From positions 1,426,001 to 1,490,000 of the forward strand of contig CAVWPS010000002.1 of the NCBI GenBank assembly GCA_963756975.1: DNA of 64,000 nt. The letters are read 5' to 3'. The notes beneath the pieces are model-generated. The model worked only from the letters and a program-made list of their open reading frames with translations. It ran no database searches and was not told where the DNA came from. The stretch is from CAVRQM01 sp963756975 (lineage in GTDB: Bacteria; Pseudomonadota; Alphaproteobacteria; Acetobacterales; Acetobacteraceae). The translations under genes and the position numbers were made by a program. Positions 1 through 9,088 of this stretch are shown in pieces (the stretch's first letter is position 1; each line of letters begins with the position of its first letter).

Positions 1-126
1 TCCATGTTGCGCGAGGCACTCGGCGAGCCGTTCGCGACCGCCTTCGCGACGCTGAAACGCCGCGAGTGGGACTCCTACACGCACCACCTGACGCAGTGGG
101 AACGCGATGCCACGCTGGATTGCTGA
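1..126 (+). CDS. C-terminal end of a glutamine-synthetase-family enzyme (partial)
   Basis: The window opens inside an open frame that ends with TGA at 124-126. The 41 visible residues have the shape of the extreme C-terminus of the glutamine synthetase / gamma-glutamylamide ligase family: a helix ending in KRREWDSYTHHLTQWERDA, comparable to the 'KR-EW-Y---V--WE' tail typical of GlnT and glutamate-putrescine ligases. The catalytic part lies upstream of the window, so the substrate cannot be judged. It is followed after 2 bases by a FAD oxidoreductase on the same strand, so the two are probably co-transcribed. That pairing suggests amine or amino-compound metabolism. The family assignment rests only on the tail. 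Confidence 0.55.
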   Translation, partial: SMLREALGEPFATAFATLKRREWDSYTHHLTQWERDATLDC

Positions 127-128
127 GC

Positions 129-1315
129 ATGGCTGAGAACTTCGACGCGATCGTCATCGGCGGCGGCGTCATCGGCGCATCCGCATTGTTCCAGCTGACG
201 CAGCTCGGCTGTCGCAGGCCGTTGCTGCTGGAGCGGGGCGAGGTCGCGGGGGGCACCACGTCGCGCTCGTCCGGCATCGTGCGGACGCATTACAGCGTGC
301 CGATCAACGTGCGCGTGGCGCGGGCGAGCCTCGGGATGTTCCAGCGTTTCGCCGAACTGCTGGACGACGACGAAGCGGATGCCGGGCTGGTGCAATCCGG
401 CTACATGATCGTCGCCCCGCCCGGCCCGCAATCGGATGCCGTGCGCGCCAGCATCGCCATGCAATCGGGCCTCGGCGTCGGCGCGCGATTGCTGGACCGG
501 ACGCAGGCGCTGGCACTGCATCCCTGGATCGAACTGGACGACATCGACGCGATCGGGTTCGAGGCGGAGGCCGGGTTCGCCGACCCGTATCTCACCGCGA
601 CCGGTTTCGTCCGCGCGGCCAAACGAAAGGGGGCGACGGTCCGCACCGGCACCGCCGTGACCGGCCTGCTGCGCGACGGCGACCGGGTCATCGGCGTGGA
701 GACACCGAACGGACCGATCCATGCGCTGGGATCGTGCTATCGGCGGTGAACGTCTGGAGCCGCCTCGCCGCGAGCTGGGCCGGGGTCGACATCCCGTTCG
801 GCATCACCGCGCACCACGTCTTCACGCTGGCCGCCGACGCGACCTACGGGCCGGACCTGCCGGTGTTCAAGGACCTCGCCTCGGCCGGCAAAATCTACAC
901 CCGGCCGAGCGGCGGACATCTGCTGGTCGGCGGCGGCCACGAGGGCCACGAGACGACCGACCCCGACGCGCCCGAGGTCGAAGCCGACATGGACGCGATG
1001 CTCGACGAGGCGATTCAGGCGGCGGCGCGAATGCCGGCGTTCGCGGAGGGCCGGTTGGTGCGGTCCTGGTCCGGGCTGTACGACACGACCCCGGACTGGA
1101 ACCCGATCCTCGGCCCGGTGCCGGGTATCGAGGGGCTGCAGGTCGCGTTCGGCTTTTCCGGCCATGGCTTCAAGCTGTCGCCGATGGTCGGGCGGATGCT
1201 GGCGCAGTCGATGCTCGGGATCGAGCCGGACTTGCCGATCGCGCCGTACCGGCTGACCCGGTTCGCGGAGGGCGAGCAACTGGTCGGATCGTATGGGGCC
1301 GGCGCGGTATCGTGA
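129..1315 (+). pseudogene. FAD-dependent oxidoreductase, DAO/sarcosine-oxidase-beta type, frameshifted near 729
   Basis: Amine- or amino-acid-oxidizing flavoprotein of the DAO family. ATG at 129 opens a frame with the N-terminal dinucleotide-binding glycines (VIGGGVIG, residues about 9-16) and the SSGIVRTHYS segment common in sarcosine-oxidase-beta-like enzymes. This frame ends at 749 with unrelated residues. The family-like sequence resumes one frame over (GIVLSAVNVWS) and runs to TGA at 1313-1315, including the C-terminal FAD-contact part (FGFSGHGFKLSP). The break is explained by one missing G in the GGG run at 728-730. The repaired product is about 395 residues, normal for the family. The HutD-like gene begins inside its stop codon region. 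A substrate such as an amino-inositol is only inferred from the locus. Confidence 0.75.
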
Positions 1316-1800
1316 GCGTGCTGCGCCGGAGCGAATGGCAGCCCCGGCCCTGGGCAGGCGGCTTCAGCTACGAACTGGCGTCCGCGGCGGATTGGCGGGT
1401 CAGCGTGGCGACGATCGAGCGCGACGGCCCGTTCACCGCGTTTCCCGGATGGTTCCGGCGGACGTTCTTGATCCGTGGCGCGGGGATCAGCCTCGGCGAT
1501 GCGACGATGACGCCGCTCGATCCGGAGCTCGCCTATCCCGGCGACCCGCCGCCCTTCTGCCGCCTGCTCCATGGCCCGGTCATGGTGCTGAACGTGTTCA
1601 CCGCACCCGGCGCGTCGGCCCGGATGCGGCGCGAGACGATTTCCGGTGCCACCTCGATCGACGCGGCGATCGTGGCGCTCTGCCTCGATGCCGGTCTGAC
1701 CTATGATGGCCATGCGTTAGGCGCGCTCGACGCCGTCTGTGCGCCCGAGTTTACGGTTGCAGGCTCCGGAACCATGCTCGTCGTGTCCCTGACGGTGTAA
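1312..1800 (+). CDS. HutD-family protein
   Basis: 162-residue protein of the HutD/Ves family, a small cupin-like family of uncertain biochemical role that often lies beside histidine-utilisation or glutamine-synthetase-like genes. Visible family features are the opening W-x-P-x-A-G-G, then WRVSVATIERDGPFTAFPG, then PFCRLLHGPVMVLNVFT. The start is set at GTG 1312, which overlaps the TGA of the oxidoreductase, giving translational coupling; GTG 1318 is an alternative. It stands in the gene order glutamine-synthetase-like, FAD oxidoreductase, hutD-like, aroE-like. Its function here is unknown. Confidence 0.75.
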   Translation: MSVLRRSEWQPRPWAGGFSYELASAADWRVSVATIERDGPFTAFPGWFRRTFLIRGAGISLGDATMTPLDPELAYPGDPPPFCRLLHGPVMVLNVFTAPGASARMRRETISGATSIDAAIVALCLDAGLTYDGHALGALDAVCAPEFTVAGSGTMLVVSLTV

Positions 1801-1809
1801 GGACGCCCC

Positions 1810-2622
1810 ATGAAACCGCCCATCGGCCCCGCGACCCGCCTTTGCATGTCGATCGCCGCACGTCCCGGCACGTTCGGCTCACGCTTCCACAACCACCTCT
1901 ATGAGGCGCTCGGGCTCGACTACGTCTACAAGGCGTTCCGCCCGACCGACCTCGAAGGCGCGGTGCGGGCGATGCGGGCGCTCGGGATCAGGGGCTGCGG
2001 CGTGTCGATGCCGTTCAAGGAAGCCGTCATCCCGATGCTCGACGCGCTCGAACCGTCGGCGGCCGTGATCGACAGCGTCAACACGATCGTCAACGACGAC
2101 GGAAAGCTGACCGGGTTCAACACCGATTATTCGGCGGTCCGCACGCTGGTCGAGGAGGCGGGGCTGGCCGGCACGCGCTTCATCCTGCGCGGCAGCGGCG
2201 GCATGGCGAAGGCGACCGCCGCGGCATTGCGCGATGCCGGGTTGCGCGACGGCATTGTCGTGTCGCGCAACGAGGCGACCGGGCGGGCGATCTGCGAACA
2301 ATACGGCTTCGGCTGGGCCGCCGAACTCGGGGGGCTCACGGCACCTCTGCTGGTCAACGTGACGCCGCTCGGGATGCGCGGCGACAACGCGGACACGCTG
2401 GCGTTTCCGGAGGCGACGATCGCCGCCGCCGACACCGTGTTCGATGTCGTCGCGGTCCCGCCCGAAACCCCGCTCCTGCGCGCGGCGAGGCGTCTCGGCA
2501 AACGGGTCATTACCGGCCAAGCCGTCGCCGCGTTGCAGGCTCTGGAACAGTTCGTCCTCTATACCGGCCAGCGTCCTTCGCCTGAGCAGGCCGATGCCGC
2601 GCGGGACTACGCCGCCGGCTGA
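1810..2622 (+). CDS. Shikimate-dehydrogenase-family oxidoreductase (AroE-like)
   Basis: 270-residue NAD(P)-dependent dehydrogenase of the shikimate/quinate 5-dehydrogenase family. The substrate-binding half carries the GCGVSMPFKEAV segment with the catalytic lysine and the NTDYSA motif (about residues 98-103). The nucleotide-binding half has GSGGMAKA in place of the usual GxGGxxxA. The C-terminal GQAVAALQALEQF matches the family's closing helix. The ATG at 1810 is preceded by AAGGAC. It sits in a catabolic locus rather than an aromatic-biosynthesis cluster and its N-terminus differs from housekeeping AroE, so it probably acts on a polyol or cyclitol-derived substrate. That role is inference. 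Its last 16 bases overlap the end of the convergent gene. Confidence 0.8.
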   Translation: MKPPIGPATRLCMSIAARPGTFGSRFHNHLYEALGLDYVYKAFRPTDLEGAVRAMRALGIRGCGVSMPFKEAVIPMLDALEPSAAVIDSVNTIVNDDGKLTGFNTDYSAVRTLVEEAGLAGTRFILRGSGGMAKATAAALRDAGLRDGIVVSRNEATGRAICEQYGFGWAAELGGLTAPLLVNVTPLGMRGDNADTLAFPEATIAAADTVFDVVAVPPETPLLRAARRLGKRVITGQAVAALQALEQFVLYTGQRPSPEQADAARDYAAG

Positions 2623-3452
2623 CTTGTCCGTGCCCACCGGGCCTCGGCGGCGGCGCGGATCAGCAGCGCGTCGTCCCAGCGGTCCGTGAGGTCGTTGCCG
2701 TCCGCACCGGTGATCGCATACGGCTTCGGCCCCAGCTCGCAGACGAACGCGAACGTGTCGTTCGGACGCGCGCGCCGCCGCCAGCTCGCCATGCCGTATT
2801 CCCACCAGTCGAGGAACAGGTCGAACAACGGCCGGTGGTGTTCGAACGACACCTCGACCTGGACCTGCTCGCGGCTCGCGACCCGGCCGTGGATCGAGCC
2901 TGCCCGGTCGAGAATTTGCCGGACCAGCACCTGATGTTCCTCGGCGACCGGCCACGCGAACTCGCGCCCGACCAGGATGTGCGACAGGTCGGCGCACATC
3001 TGCATCTCCGGTACGGCGTCCATCAGGTCGAGCGTGAAGTGCAGGTCGGTCGTCATGCGGTCGCGATGCGTCTCGATCAGCACGGGGAAGTCGACCTGCT
3101 CGGCGAGCCGCATCCAGCTTTCCAGCAGCGGCACGCAATCCGCCACGCGGCGCGGCCGGATGTCGGGCTGCACGTCGAGGTGGTGCACGCCCGCCTCGAC
3201 CGCCAGCTCCAGCACCGGCTTCATGTCGTCGACGGTTTGCGGAAACGCCTGCCCGGTGAACGCGAGATTTCTGGCTCGCAGCAGCGGGATCAGTTTTCGC
3301 ACCTGCGCGGCGTCCACGCATTGCCCGCACACGCCGTCGTAGCCGGCGTCGGCGATCCGCTCGATATTGGCCTCCAGCGTCGGCTCGAACCCGTCGGTGT
3401 GCCGCCGCTCCATCGCCCATAGCGACTGAAAGACGAGCATGCGCTGGGTCAT
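2607..3452 (-). CDS. Sugar phosphate isomerase/epimerase-type TIM-barrel protein
   Basis: 281-residue protein of the xylose-isomerase-like TIM-barrel superfamily (AP endonuclease family 2 fold). Visible barrel signatures are GYDGVCGQCVDA, VHHLDVQPD, FPVLIETHRDRM (a metal-ligand glutamate on its strand) and CADLSHILVGRE. ATG 3452 overlaps the stop of the upstream dehydrogenase as ATGA, so it is the last gene of a minus-strand operon with two Gfo/Idh/MocA dehydrogenases and an IolI-like isomerase. Enzymes of this fold in inositol or rhizopine loci (IolE, IolI, IolH, MocC) isomerise or dehydrate keto-inositols. Which reaction applies here cannot be read from the sequence. Confidence 0.75.
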   Translation of the reverse strand: MTQRMLVFQSLWAMERRHTDGFEPTLEANIERIADAGYDGVCGQCVDAAQVRKLIPLLRARNLAFTGQAFPQTVDDMKPVLELAVEAGVHHLDVQPDIRPRRVADCVPLLESWMRLAEQVDFPVLIETHRDRMTTDLHFTLDLMDAVPEMQMCADLSHILVGREFAWPVAEEHQVLVRQILDRAGSIHGRVASREQVQVEVSFEHHRPLFDLFLDWWEYGMASWRRRARPNDTFAFVCELGPKPYAITGADGNDLTDRWDDALLIRAAAEARWARTSQPAA

Positions 3453-4565
3453 GGCGCGACCCATTCGCCGGTCTCGGACGATCGCACGATCGCGTCGACC
3501 GTCGCCTGGATGCGCGCCGCCTCGCGGAAATCGGGCATGAACGCCGGACCGCCCGCGACGGCCGAGAGCACCGCGTGCACCTCGATCGTTTTGAGGTCGT
3601 TGAACCCGAGATGATGGCCGGGGGCCGGGCAGAACCGGTCGTATGGCGGGTGCGCGGGGCCGGATAGGACGGTCCGGAAACCTTCCCGCCCGGGCGTGCC
3701 GCCGGCGACGAACAGCTGCAACTCGTTCATCCGTTCCTGATCGAATGCGATGCTGCCGCGCGTGCCGGTGACTTCGAACGCGAGGCTCATCTTGCGGCCC
3801 GACGCGAGCCAACTGGCCTCGATCGAGCCGGTGGCCCCGCTCGCGAACCGCAGCAGGGCGCGCGCGACATCGTCGACCTCGACCGCGCGGCGACCGCCGC
3901 CGGGCAGCGGCCGGTCGCCGTGCACGGTCACCACCTGTCCGCACAATTCGGAAATGTCGCCGCAGAGGAAGCGCGCGATGGACAGGATGTGGCTGCCGAG
4001 GTCGGCGACGACCCCGTGCCCGCCGGCGGGGTCGAGCCGCCAGGTCCACGGCGCTTCCGCGTCGGCCATGTAATCCTCGGCGTGCAGGCCGCGAAAGCCG
4101 ACCACCTCGCCGATCTCGCCGCCCGCGATCATCCCGCGCGCCGCCATCAGCAGCGGGTTTTTGAGGTAGTTGAAGCCGACCGCCGTCACCACGCCGGCGG
4201 CCTCGGCGGCGTCCGCCATCTCGGCCGCGTCGGCGGCGGTCGGGCGCCAGCGGCTTCTCGCAATAGACGGCCTTGCCGGCGGCGATCGCGGCCAGCGCGA
4301 TCGGCTTGTGCAGGGCGTTCGGCGTCGTGATGTGCACCAGGCGCACCGCCGGGTCCGCCACGACATCGCGCCAGTCGGCGGTGGAGCGCGCAAACCCCAG
4401 ATCGCGCGCCGCCGCGACCGCCCTGGCCGGATCGGCGTCGGCCAGGATTTCGAGCGACGGCACCACTTCGGCGCCGAACACGCCCTGCACCGCACGGAGC
4501 CCGAGCGCGTGGCTGCGCCCCATGAAGCCCGTGCCGATCAGGCCGACGCCGATGGTTTGGGTCAC
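3449..4565 (-). pseudogene. Gfo/Idh/MocA-family oxidoreductase, frameshifted near 4243
   Basis: NAD(P)-dependent dehydrogenase of the Gfo/Idh/MocA family, which includes inositol and rhizopine dehydrogenases. The first frame starts at GTG 4565, overlapping the stop of the iolG-like gene. It shows the Rossmann motif GLIGTGFMGRSH and the family's CEKPLA at about residue 98. The continuing sequence is then found one frame over (TAADAAEMADAAE, GFNYLKNP, DLGSHILSIARF) to the stop at 3449. One extra base in the GGG run at 4242-4244 (+ strand) accounts for the break. The repaired length is about 371 residues, normal for the family. The lysine of EKP and the later DLGSH histidine are both present, so the enzyme would be intact without the indel. 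Confidence 0.8.
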
Positions 4566-5548
4566 GACAGCCGCACGACCTTGCCGGACTTCATGCTCTC
4601 GAGCGCCGCGTCGGCGAGCCGCAACGCCTGCAGCCCGTCATCGAAGCTCGCGAGCGGCGTGGTTTTCTCCGCGAGCGCCGTCACGAAATGGTCGATCTCG
4701 GCCGCGTACGCCTCCTGATAGCGCTCGATGAAGAAGTTCAGCACCGGATCCTTCGCGTCGGTCGACGCGCCGGTCGACAGCTCCACCGTCGTCGCGCGGC
4801 GGTTGCCGGCGGTCAGCATGCCGAGCGAGCCGAACGCCTCGATCCGCTGGTCGTAGCCGTAGGTGGCGCGGCGGCTGTTGTTGATGTGGATCAGCGCGCC
4901 GGATGCCGCCCGCAGCGTCACCATCGCCGCGTCGATGTCGCCCGCATCCTTGATGGCCGGGTCGACGAGGTTCGCGCCGAACGCCTGCACCTCGACGATG
5001 TCGCCCGCGAGATACCGCGCCATGTCGAAATCGTGGATCGTCATGTCGCGGAACAGGCCGCCCGAAACGTTGATGTAGGCGATCGGCGGCGGGCCGGGAT
5101 CGCGGCTCGTGATGACGACCTGTTCCAGCGTGCCGATCTCGCCGAGGCGGTCGCGGAGTGCCCGGAACGACGGGTCGAAGCGGCGGTTGAAGCCGATCAT
5201 GACGGTCGGGTTCAGCTTGCCGATCTCCGCCCAGCACGCGGTGGCGCGCGCGATGTCGAGGTCGATCGGCTTCTCGCACAGCACCGCCTTGCCGGCGCGG
5301 ACGGCGGCGGTGATGAGCGGGACGTGCGTGTCGGTGGACGACGCGATCAGCACCGCCTCGACCGCCTTGTCGGCCAGCAGTTCGTCGACGCTCGCGGCGG
5401 CGCGGACGCCGAGGTCGCGCGCGACCTCGTCCGCCGAGGATTTGACGATGTCGTAGACACCGACGAGCTCGGCACGCGGATGGCGGGCGAGATTGCGGGC
5501 GTGCATGCGGCCGATGCGGCCACAGCCCAGGACGGCGAAGGCGACCAT
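4562..5548 (-). CDS. iolG: Inositol 2-dehydrogenase-like Gfo/Idh/MocA oxidoreductase
   Basis: 328-residue NAD-dependent dehydrogenase. Residues 6-14 carry the Rossmann glycines (LGCGRIGRM), residues about 93-98 carry CEKPID, and the catalytic-region stretch FRDMTIHDFDMARYL is typical of myo-inositol 2-dehydrogenase IolG, as is the VMIGFNRRFD stretch. The reaction expected from the family is oxidation of myo-inositol (or a scyllo isomer) to the 2-keto form in the cytoplasm. It lies 24 bases after the IolI-like gene and overlaps the next dehydrogenase by four bases, so it belongs to the same minus-strand operon. The exact stereoisomer used is not determined by these motifs. Confidence 0.85.
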   Translation of the reverse strand: MVAFAVLGCGRIGRMHARNLARHPRAELVGVYDIVKSSADEVARDLGVRAAASVDELLADKAVEAVLIASSTDTHVPLITAAVRAGKAVLCEKPIDLDIARATACWAEIGKLNPTVMIGFNRRFDPSFRALRDRLGEIGTLEQVVITSRDPGPPPIAYINVSGGLFRDMTIHDFDMARYLAGDIVEVQAFGANLVDPAIKDAGDIDAAMVTLRAASGALIHINNSRRATYGYDQRIEAFGSLGMLTAGNRRATTVELSTGASTDAKDPVLNFFIERYQEAYAAEIDHFVTALAEKTTPLASFDDGLQALRLADAALESMKSGKVVRLS

Positions 5549-5572
5549 GTCGTTGTCTCTTTCAGGAAAGGT

Positions 5573-6406
5573 TTAGACGGCCATCGTCGACGCGGCCGCG
5601 TGCCGGCCGATCTCGATCATGCTCTCGCGCAGATCGGCCGCGATGTCGGCGCTCGCGTGCACGGCCGGGGAGAACGGCTCGAACGAGAACGGTCCCGCGT
5701 AGCCGCCGCGTTGCAGCGCCTCGATCTGGCCGATGTTGTCGATCAGGTCGTCCGGCCCGACCAGCACACGGAGCGGGTCGCGGTAGCTGTCGAGCGACGC
5801 CGCCGTGTCCTCGACGCCGGAGATGTGGACGAGGCCGGTGCGGGCCGGGAACAACTCGGTCTCGCCCGAGACCGCGTGGTGGAACGTGTCGTGCAGCACC
5901 TGGAACACGGCGCCACCATCCACGACGTCGATCGCGTCCACCGCGGTGCGCTTGAGCCGCAGCGCGCACTCCGCGAAGCCGAGCGGCTCGATCAGGCCGA
6001 TCAGCCCGTGCGCGCTCAGGATCGGCATCAGCGCGACAAGCGCATCGAGCAGATCGGACTCGCGACGGCTTTTATCGCGGGTGTCGTCGGTCGAGTTGGT
6101 CGGGCACAAAACGATCGCCTTCGCGCCGCACTCGGCGGCATACGCGCACAGCGCCTCGGCCTCGACGGCACGCTCGTCCGACCACGACTCGAACTTCTGC
6201 AACGCGTTGATCGACAGCAGCGTGACACCGGCCGCGTGCGCCGCCTCCGCGACGGCCGACGCGGGTGTCCCGTCCTGCAAGGCGACGCCGGGAAGGTCGT
6301 TGCGGATTTCGACATCCCGGATGCCGATCTCGCGTGCGAGCGCGAACAGTCCGGCGACGTCGAGCGCGGGGGCGGCGATGTGGTTCAGGGCGAAATGAAG
6401 CGACAT
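5573..6406 (-). CDS. iolI: IolI-like 2-keto-myo-inositol isomerase (TIM barrel)
   Basis: 277-residue TIM-barrel protein, almost exactly the length of Bacillus IolI. Family-like stretches are DVEIRNDLPG near the N-terminus, LLSINALQKFESW, IGLIEPLGF (metal-ligand glutamate), QVLHDTFHHAVSG (aspartate and histidine ligands) and TGLVHISGVED. In this family the enzyme interconverts 2-keto-myo-inositol and 1-keto-D-chiro-inositol. ATG 6406 is preceded by GGAGACC. It is placed between the ABC permease and the iolG-like gene, which fits uptake followed by oxidation and isomerisation. Distinction from other keto-sugar isomerases of the fold is by resemblance and context only. Confidence 0.7.
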   Translation of the reverse strand: MSLHFALNHIAAPALDVAGLFALAREIGIRDVEIRNDLPGVALQDGTPASAVAEAAHAAGVTLLSINALQKFESWSDERAVEAEALCAYAAECGAKAIVLCPTNSTDDTRDKSRRESDLLDALVALMPILSAHGLIGLIEPLGFAECALRLKRTAVDAIDVVDGGAVFQVLHDTFHHAVSGETELFPARTGLVHISGVEDTAASLDSYRDPLRVLVGPDDLIDNIGQIEALQRGGYAGPFSFEPFSPAVHASADIAADLRESMIEIGRHAAASTMAV

Positions 6407-6426
6407 GGTGGTCTCCGAGGAAAAAT

Positions 6427-7453
6427 TCAGGCTTTGCGGCGGCGGCGCTGGCGGTACTGGTCGGCCACCACGGCGGCGACGATGATGATGCCCTTCACGA
6501 TATCCTGGATGTACGAGTCGATCCCGAGGAACGTGAAGCCGCTGGTCATGACGCCGAGAATGACGGTGCCGATCACGGTGCCGGAAATTCGCCCGACGCC
6601 GCCCGACAGGCTGGTGCCGCCGATGACGGTGCCCGCGATCGCGTCGAGTTCGTACGACATGCCCATCCCGGCCTGACCCGCGCCGGCGCGCGCCGCGGTG
6701 ACGACACCGCCGAGGCCGGACAGCAGCCCTGCAATGGAGTAGACGACGATCAGGTGTCTGCTGACCGAGATGCCGGACACCCGCGCCGCCTGCACGTTGG
6801 CGCCGATCGCGTAGGTGAATTTTCCGTAGCGCGTGTAGCGTAAGCGCGATGTGGAAGATCACGGCGGTGCCGAGGAAGATCACGACCGGGATCGTGCCCG
6901 AGCCGACCCAACCGAAGCTGTCCGACAACTGGCTGATCGGCTGGCCGTGCGTGTAGAAGCGCGCCAGTCCGCGTGCGGTCACCATCATGCCGAGCGTCGC
7001 GATGAACGGCGGAATACCGGTCCACGCGATCAGCGATCCGTTCACCAGCCCCGCCAATCCGCCGACGAGAACGCCGGCACAGATCGGCACCAGCGCCGGC
7101 AGATCGGTGAGCCCCGGGAAGATCGCCCGCAAATTGTCCGAGTTCTGCGCGAGGCTCGCCGCCACCATCGCCGACAGCGCCAGCACCGAGCCCGACGAGA
7201 GGTCGATGCCGGCGGTGATGATCACCTGTGTCACACCGATCGCGAGCAGGCCGACGATCGACACCTGCAGCACGATGATCTGCAACCGCTGCGGGTTGAA
7301 CAGGAAGCTCTGCCCGCGCTCGATCCAGCCGAGCGCCTCGAAGATCAGCGCGATGCCGACCAGCACGAGCAGGATGCTGGCCTCGGTCGGCATGCGGAAC
7401 GGGCGGCGGCGCGGTGCGACCACGATCGGGGCCGCGTTGACGGATGTGTCCAT
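6427..7453 (-). pseudogene. Ribose/inositol-type ABC transporter permease, frameshifted near 6841
   Basis: Inner-membrane permease of the RbsC/AraH (CUT2) family. The frame from ATG 7453 contains the first hydrophobic segments and the family signatures VIITAGIDLSSGSVLAL and GIPPFIATLGMM. It loses the family sequence after IFHIAL. The sequence resumes one frame over with RYTRYGKFTYAIGAN, followed by GTVIGGTSLSGGVG and the last membrane segments, to TGA at 6427. One extra base around 6840-6842 explains the break. The repaired length is about 341 residues, as expected. It lies between the ATPase (21 bases upstream) and the IolI-like gene, completing a transporter with the MocB-like binding protein. 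Confidence 0.8.
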
Positions 7454-7474
7454 GTCAAACGTCCTTGATTGGGG

Positions 7475-9004
7475 TCAGCCGGAGGCGAGCTGCATGATGG
7501 AAACCTGATCGGCCTCGGCGCGGTCGAGCGTGCCGGTCAGCCGTCCCTGGTGCATCACCATCACCCGGTCGCTCATGCCCAGGATCTCGGGCATTTCGGA
7601 CGAGATCATGATGACCGCGAGACCTTCGCTGGCGAGGTCCGAGATCAGCTTGTGGATTTCCGCCTTCGCGCCGACGTCGATGCCGCGCGTCGGCTCGTCC
7701 AGGATCAGGATTTTCGGCTTGGTCATCAGCCAGCGTGCGATCAGCGCCTTTTGCTGATTGCCGCCGCTGAGGTTCTGCACCGTCTCGTACAGGCCGGGCG
7801 TCTTGACGCGCAGACTGGCGCTCATCGTCGCGCACAGCTTGGACAATGCGCTCTGCCGGACGAAGCCGCCGGTGGTGAACCGGTCGCGCAGCACCGCGAC
7901 CTCCATGTTGTCGCCGACCGACAGCAACAGGAACAGGCCCGTCTCCTTGCGGTCCTCGGTCAGCAACGCCATCCCGTGCTGCATCGCGATCTTCGGCGAC
8001 GCCACCCGCGTCGGCTGTCCGAACAGCTCGATCGTTCCCGACGTCGCGGGCGTGATGCCGAACAGCGTTTCGGCGACGTTGGTGCGGCCGCTGCCGACCA
8101 GCCCGGCGAGGCCGAGGATTTCACCCCGCCGCAGGTCGAAGTCGATGTCGTGGAACACGCCGGCCAGCGACAGGCCGCGCACCGACAGCACGACCTCGCC
8201 TTTCGCGACGTTCGATTTCGGATACATCGCGGTCAGCTCGCGCCCGACCATGAGCGTGATGACGCGGTCGCGGTCGAGGTTCGCGGCAAGGTCGGTCGCG
8301 ACATGCCGCCCGTCGCGAAACACCGAGACCTCGTCGGCGATCGCGAACACCTCGTTCATCTTGTGGGTAATGTAGATGATGCCCTTGCCGCGCGCGCGCA
8401 GGTCGCGGACGATCGCGAACAGATGGTCCACCTCGCGGTCGGTCAGCGCGGAGGTCGGCTCGTCCATGATCAGGATGTCGGACTCGTAGGATACAGCCTT
8501 CGCGATCTCGACCATCTGCCGGTTGGCGATGGTCAGCTCGCTGACCTGCTGCTCGGGGTCGAGGTCGATGTTCAACCGGTCGAACAGGTCTTGCGTCTGC
8601 CGCCGCATCGCCCCGTGATCGACGAGGCCGAGCCGGCTCAGCGGTTCACGACGGATCCAGATGTTTTCGGCGACCGTCATGAACGGCATCAGGTTCAGCT
8701 CCTGATGGATCATGGCGATGCCGAGATCGAGCGCCTCCAGCGGCGAGCGCATCGTGACCAGCTTGCCGCGCACGCGGATCGTGCCGCTGCTGGGCGCGAT
8801 GATGCCGGCAACGATCTTCATCAGCGTCGATTTGCCGGCACCGTTTTCGCCCATCAGCGCGTGCACCGTGCCGGGCCGCACTTTCAGCCGCACGCCATCG
8901 AGGGCAACGACGCCGGGGAACTCTTTCCGCACGTCCTCGAGTTCGAGCAGATACTCCGCCGTCTCGGCGTCAGGTGGGCGGCGTGTAAGCGTTTCGGTCT
9001 GCAT
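7475..9004 (-). CDS. Sugar ABC transporter ATP-binding protein (RbsA/MglA type)
   Basis: 509-residue ATPase made of two fused ABC domains, typical of CUT2 sugar importers. The first domain has Walker A GENGAGKST (about residues 53-61), Q-loop region AMIHQELNLM, signature LTIANRQMVEIAKA and Walker B ILIMDEPTSALTD. The second has a degenerate Walker A (GLVGSGRT), a good signature (LSGGNQQKALIARWL) and Walker B ILILDEPTRGIDVG, the usual pattern for the family. ATG at 9004. It energises uptake through the neighbouring permease for the ligand of the MocB-like binding protein. A stem-loop separates it from that upstream gene. Confidence 0.93.
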   Translation of the reverse strand: MQTETLTRRPPDAETAEYLLELEDVRKEFPGVVALDGVRLKVRPGTVHALMGENGAGKSTLMKIVAGIIAPSSGTIRVRGKLVTMRSPLEALDLGIAMIHQELNLMPFMTVAENIWIRREPLSRLGLVDHGAMRRQTQDLFDRLNIDLDPEQQVSELTIANRQMVEIAKAVSYESDILIMDEPTSALTDREVDHLFAIVRDLRARGKGIIYITHKMNEVFAIADEVSVFRDGRHVATDLAANLDRDRVITLMVGRELTAMYPKSNVAKGEVVLSVRGLSLAGVFHDIDFDLRRGEILGLAGLVGSGRTNVAETLFGITPATSGTIELFGQPTRVASPKIAMQHGMALLTEDRKETGLFLLLSVGDNMEVAVLRDRFTTGGFVRQSALSKLCATMSASLRVKTPGLYETVQNLSGGNQQKALIARWLMTKPKILILDEPTRGIDVGAKAEIHKLISDLASEGLAVIMISSEMPEILGMSDRVMVMHQGRLTGTLDRAEADQVSIMQLASG

Positions 9005-9055
9005 CGGCGCGTCCTCCCGAAAATCGCCCGTTCTTCGACGGGTCGCAAAGAAAGC

Positions 9056-9081
9056 GCGCCGGTCCCGTAAAGGACCGGCGC
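9056..9081 (-). terminator. Intercistronic stem-loop after the binding-protein gene (attenuator-like)
   Basis: Perfect 10-bp inverted repeat: GCGCCGGTCC at 9056-9065 and its complement at 9072-9081, with a 6-base loop. Read on the minus strand it is followed by a T-rich stretch (CTTTCTTT), so it resembles a leaky intrinsic terminator. It lies between the stop of the binding-protein gene and the ATPase start. Such elements typically give more binding protein than membrane components. The function is inferred from position. Confidence 0.6.
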
Positions 9082-9088
9082 GAACGCC

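Noticed and set aside
1810..2622. Calling the AroE-like gene the housekeeping shikimate dehydrogenase
   Set aside because: Family motifs are present but the neighbours are catabolic and the nucleotide-binding loop differs (GSGGMAKA), so a biosynthetic role is not supported.
4688..6676. 662-codon open frame on the plus strand
   Set aside because: It lies antisense to the iolG-like, iolI-like and permease genes, is Arg/Asp/Ala-rich and shows no motif. Such long antisense frames are expected at this GC content; similar shadows at 1879-3420, 7469-9070, 37045-39246 and 39785-41194 were rejected for the same reason.
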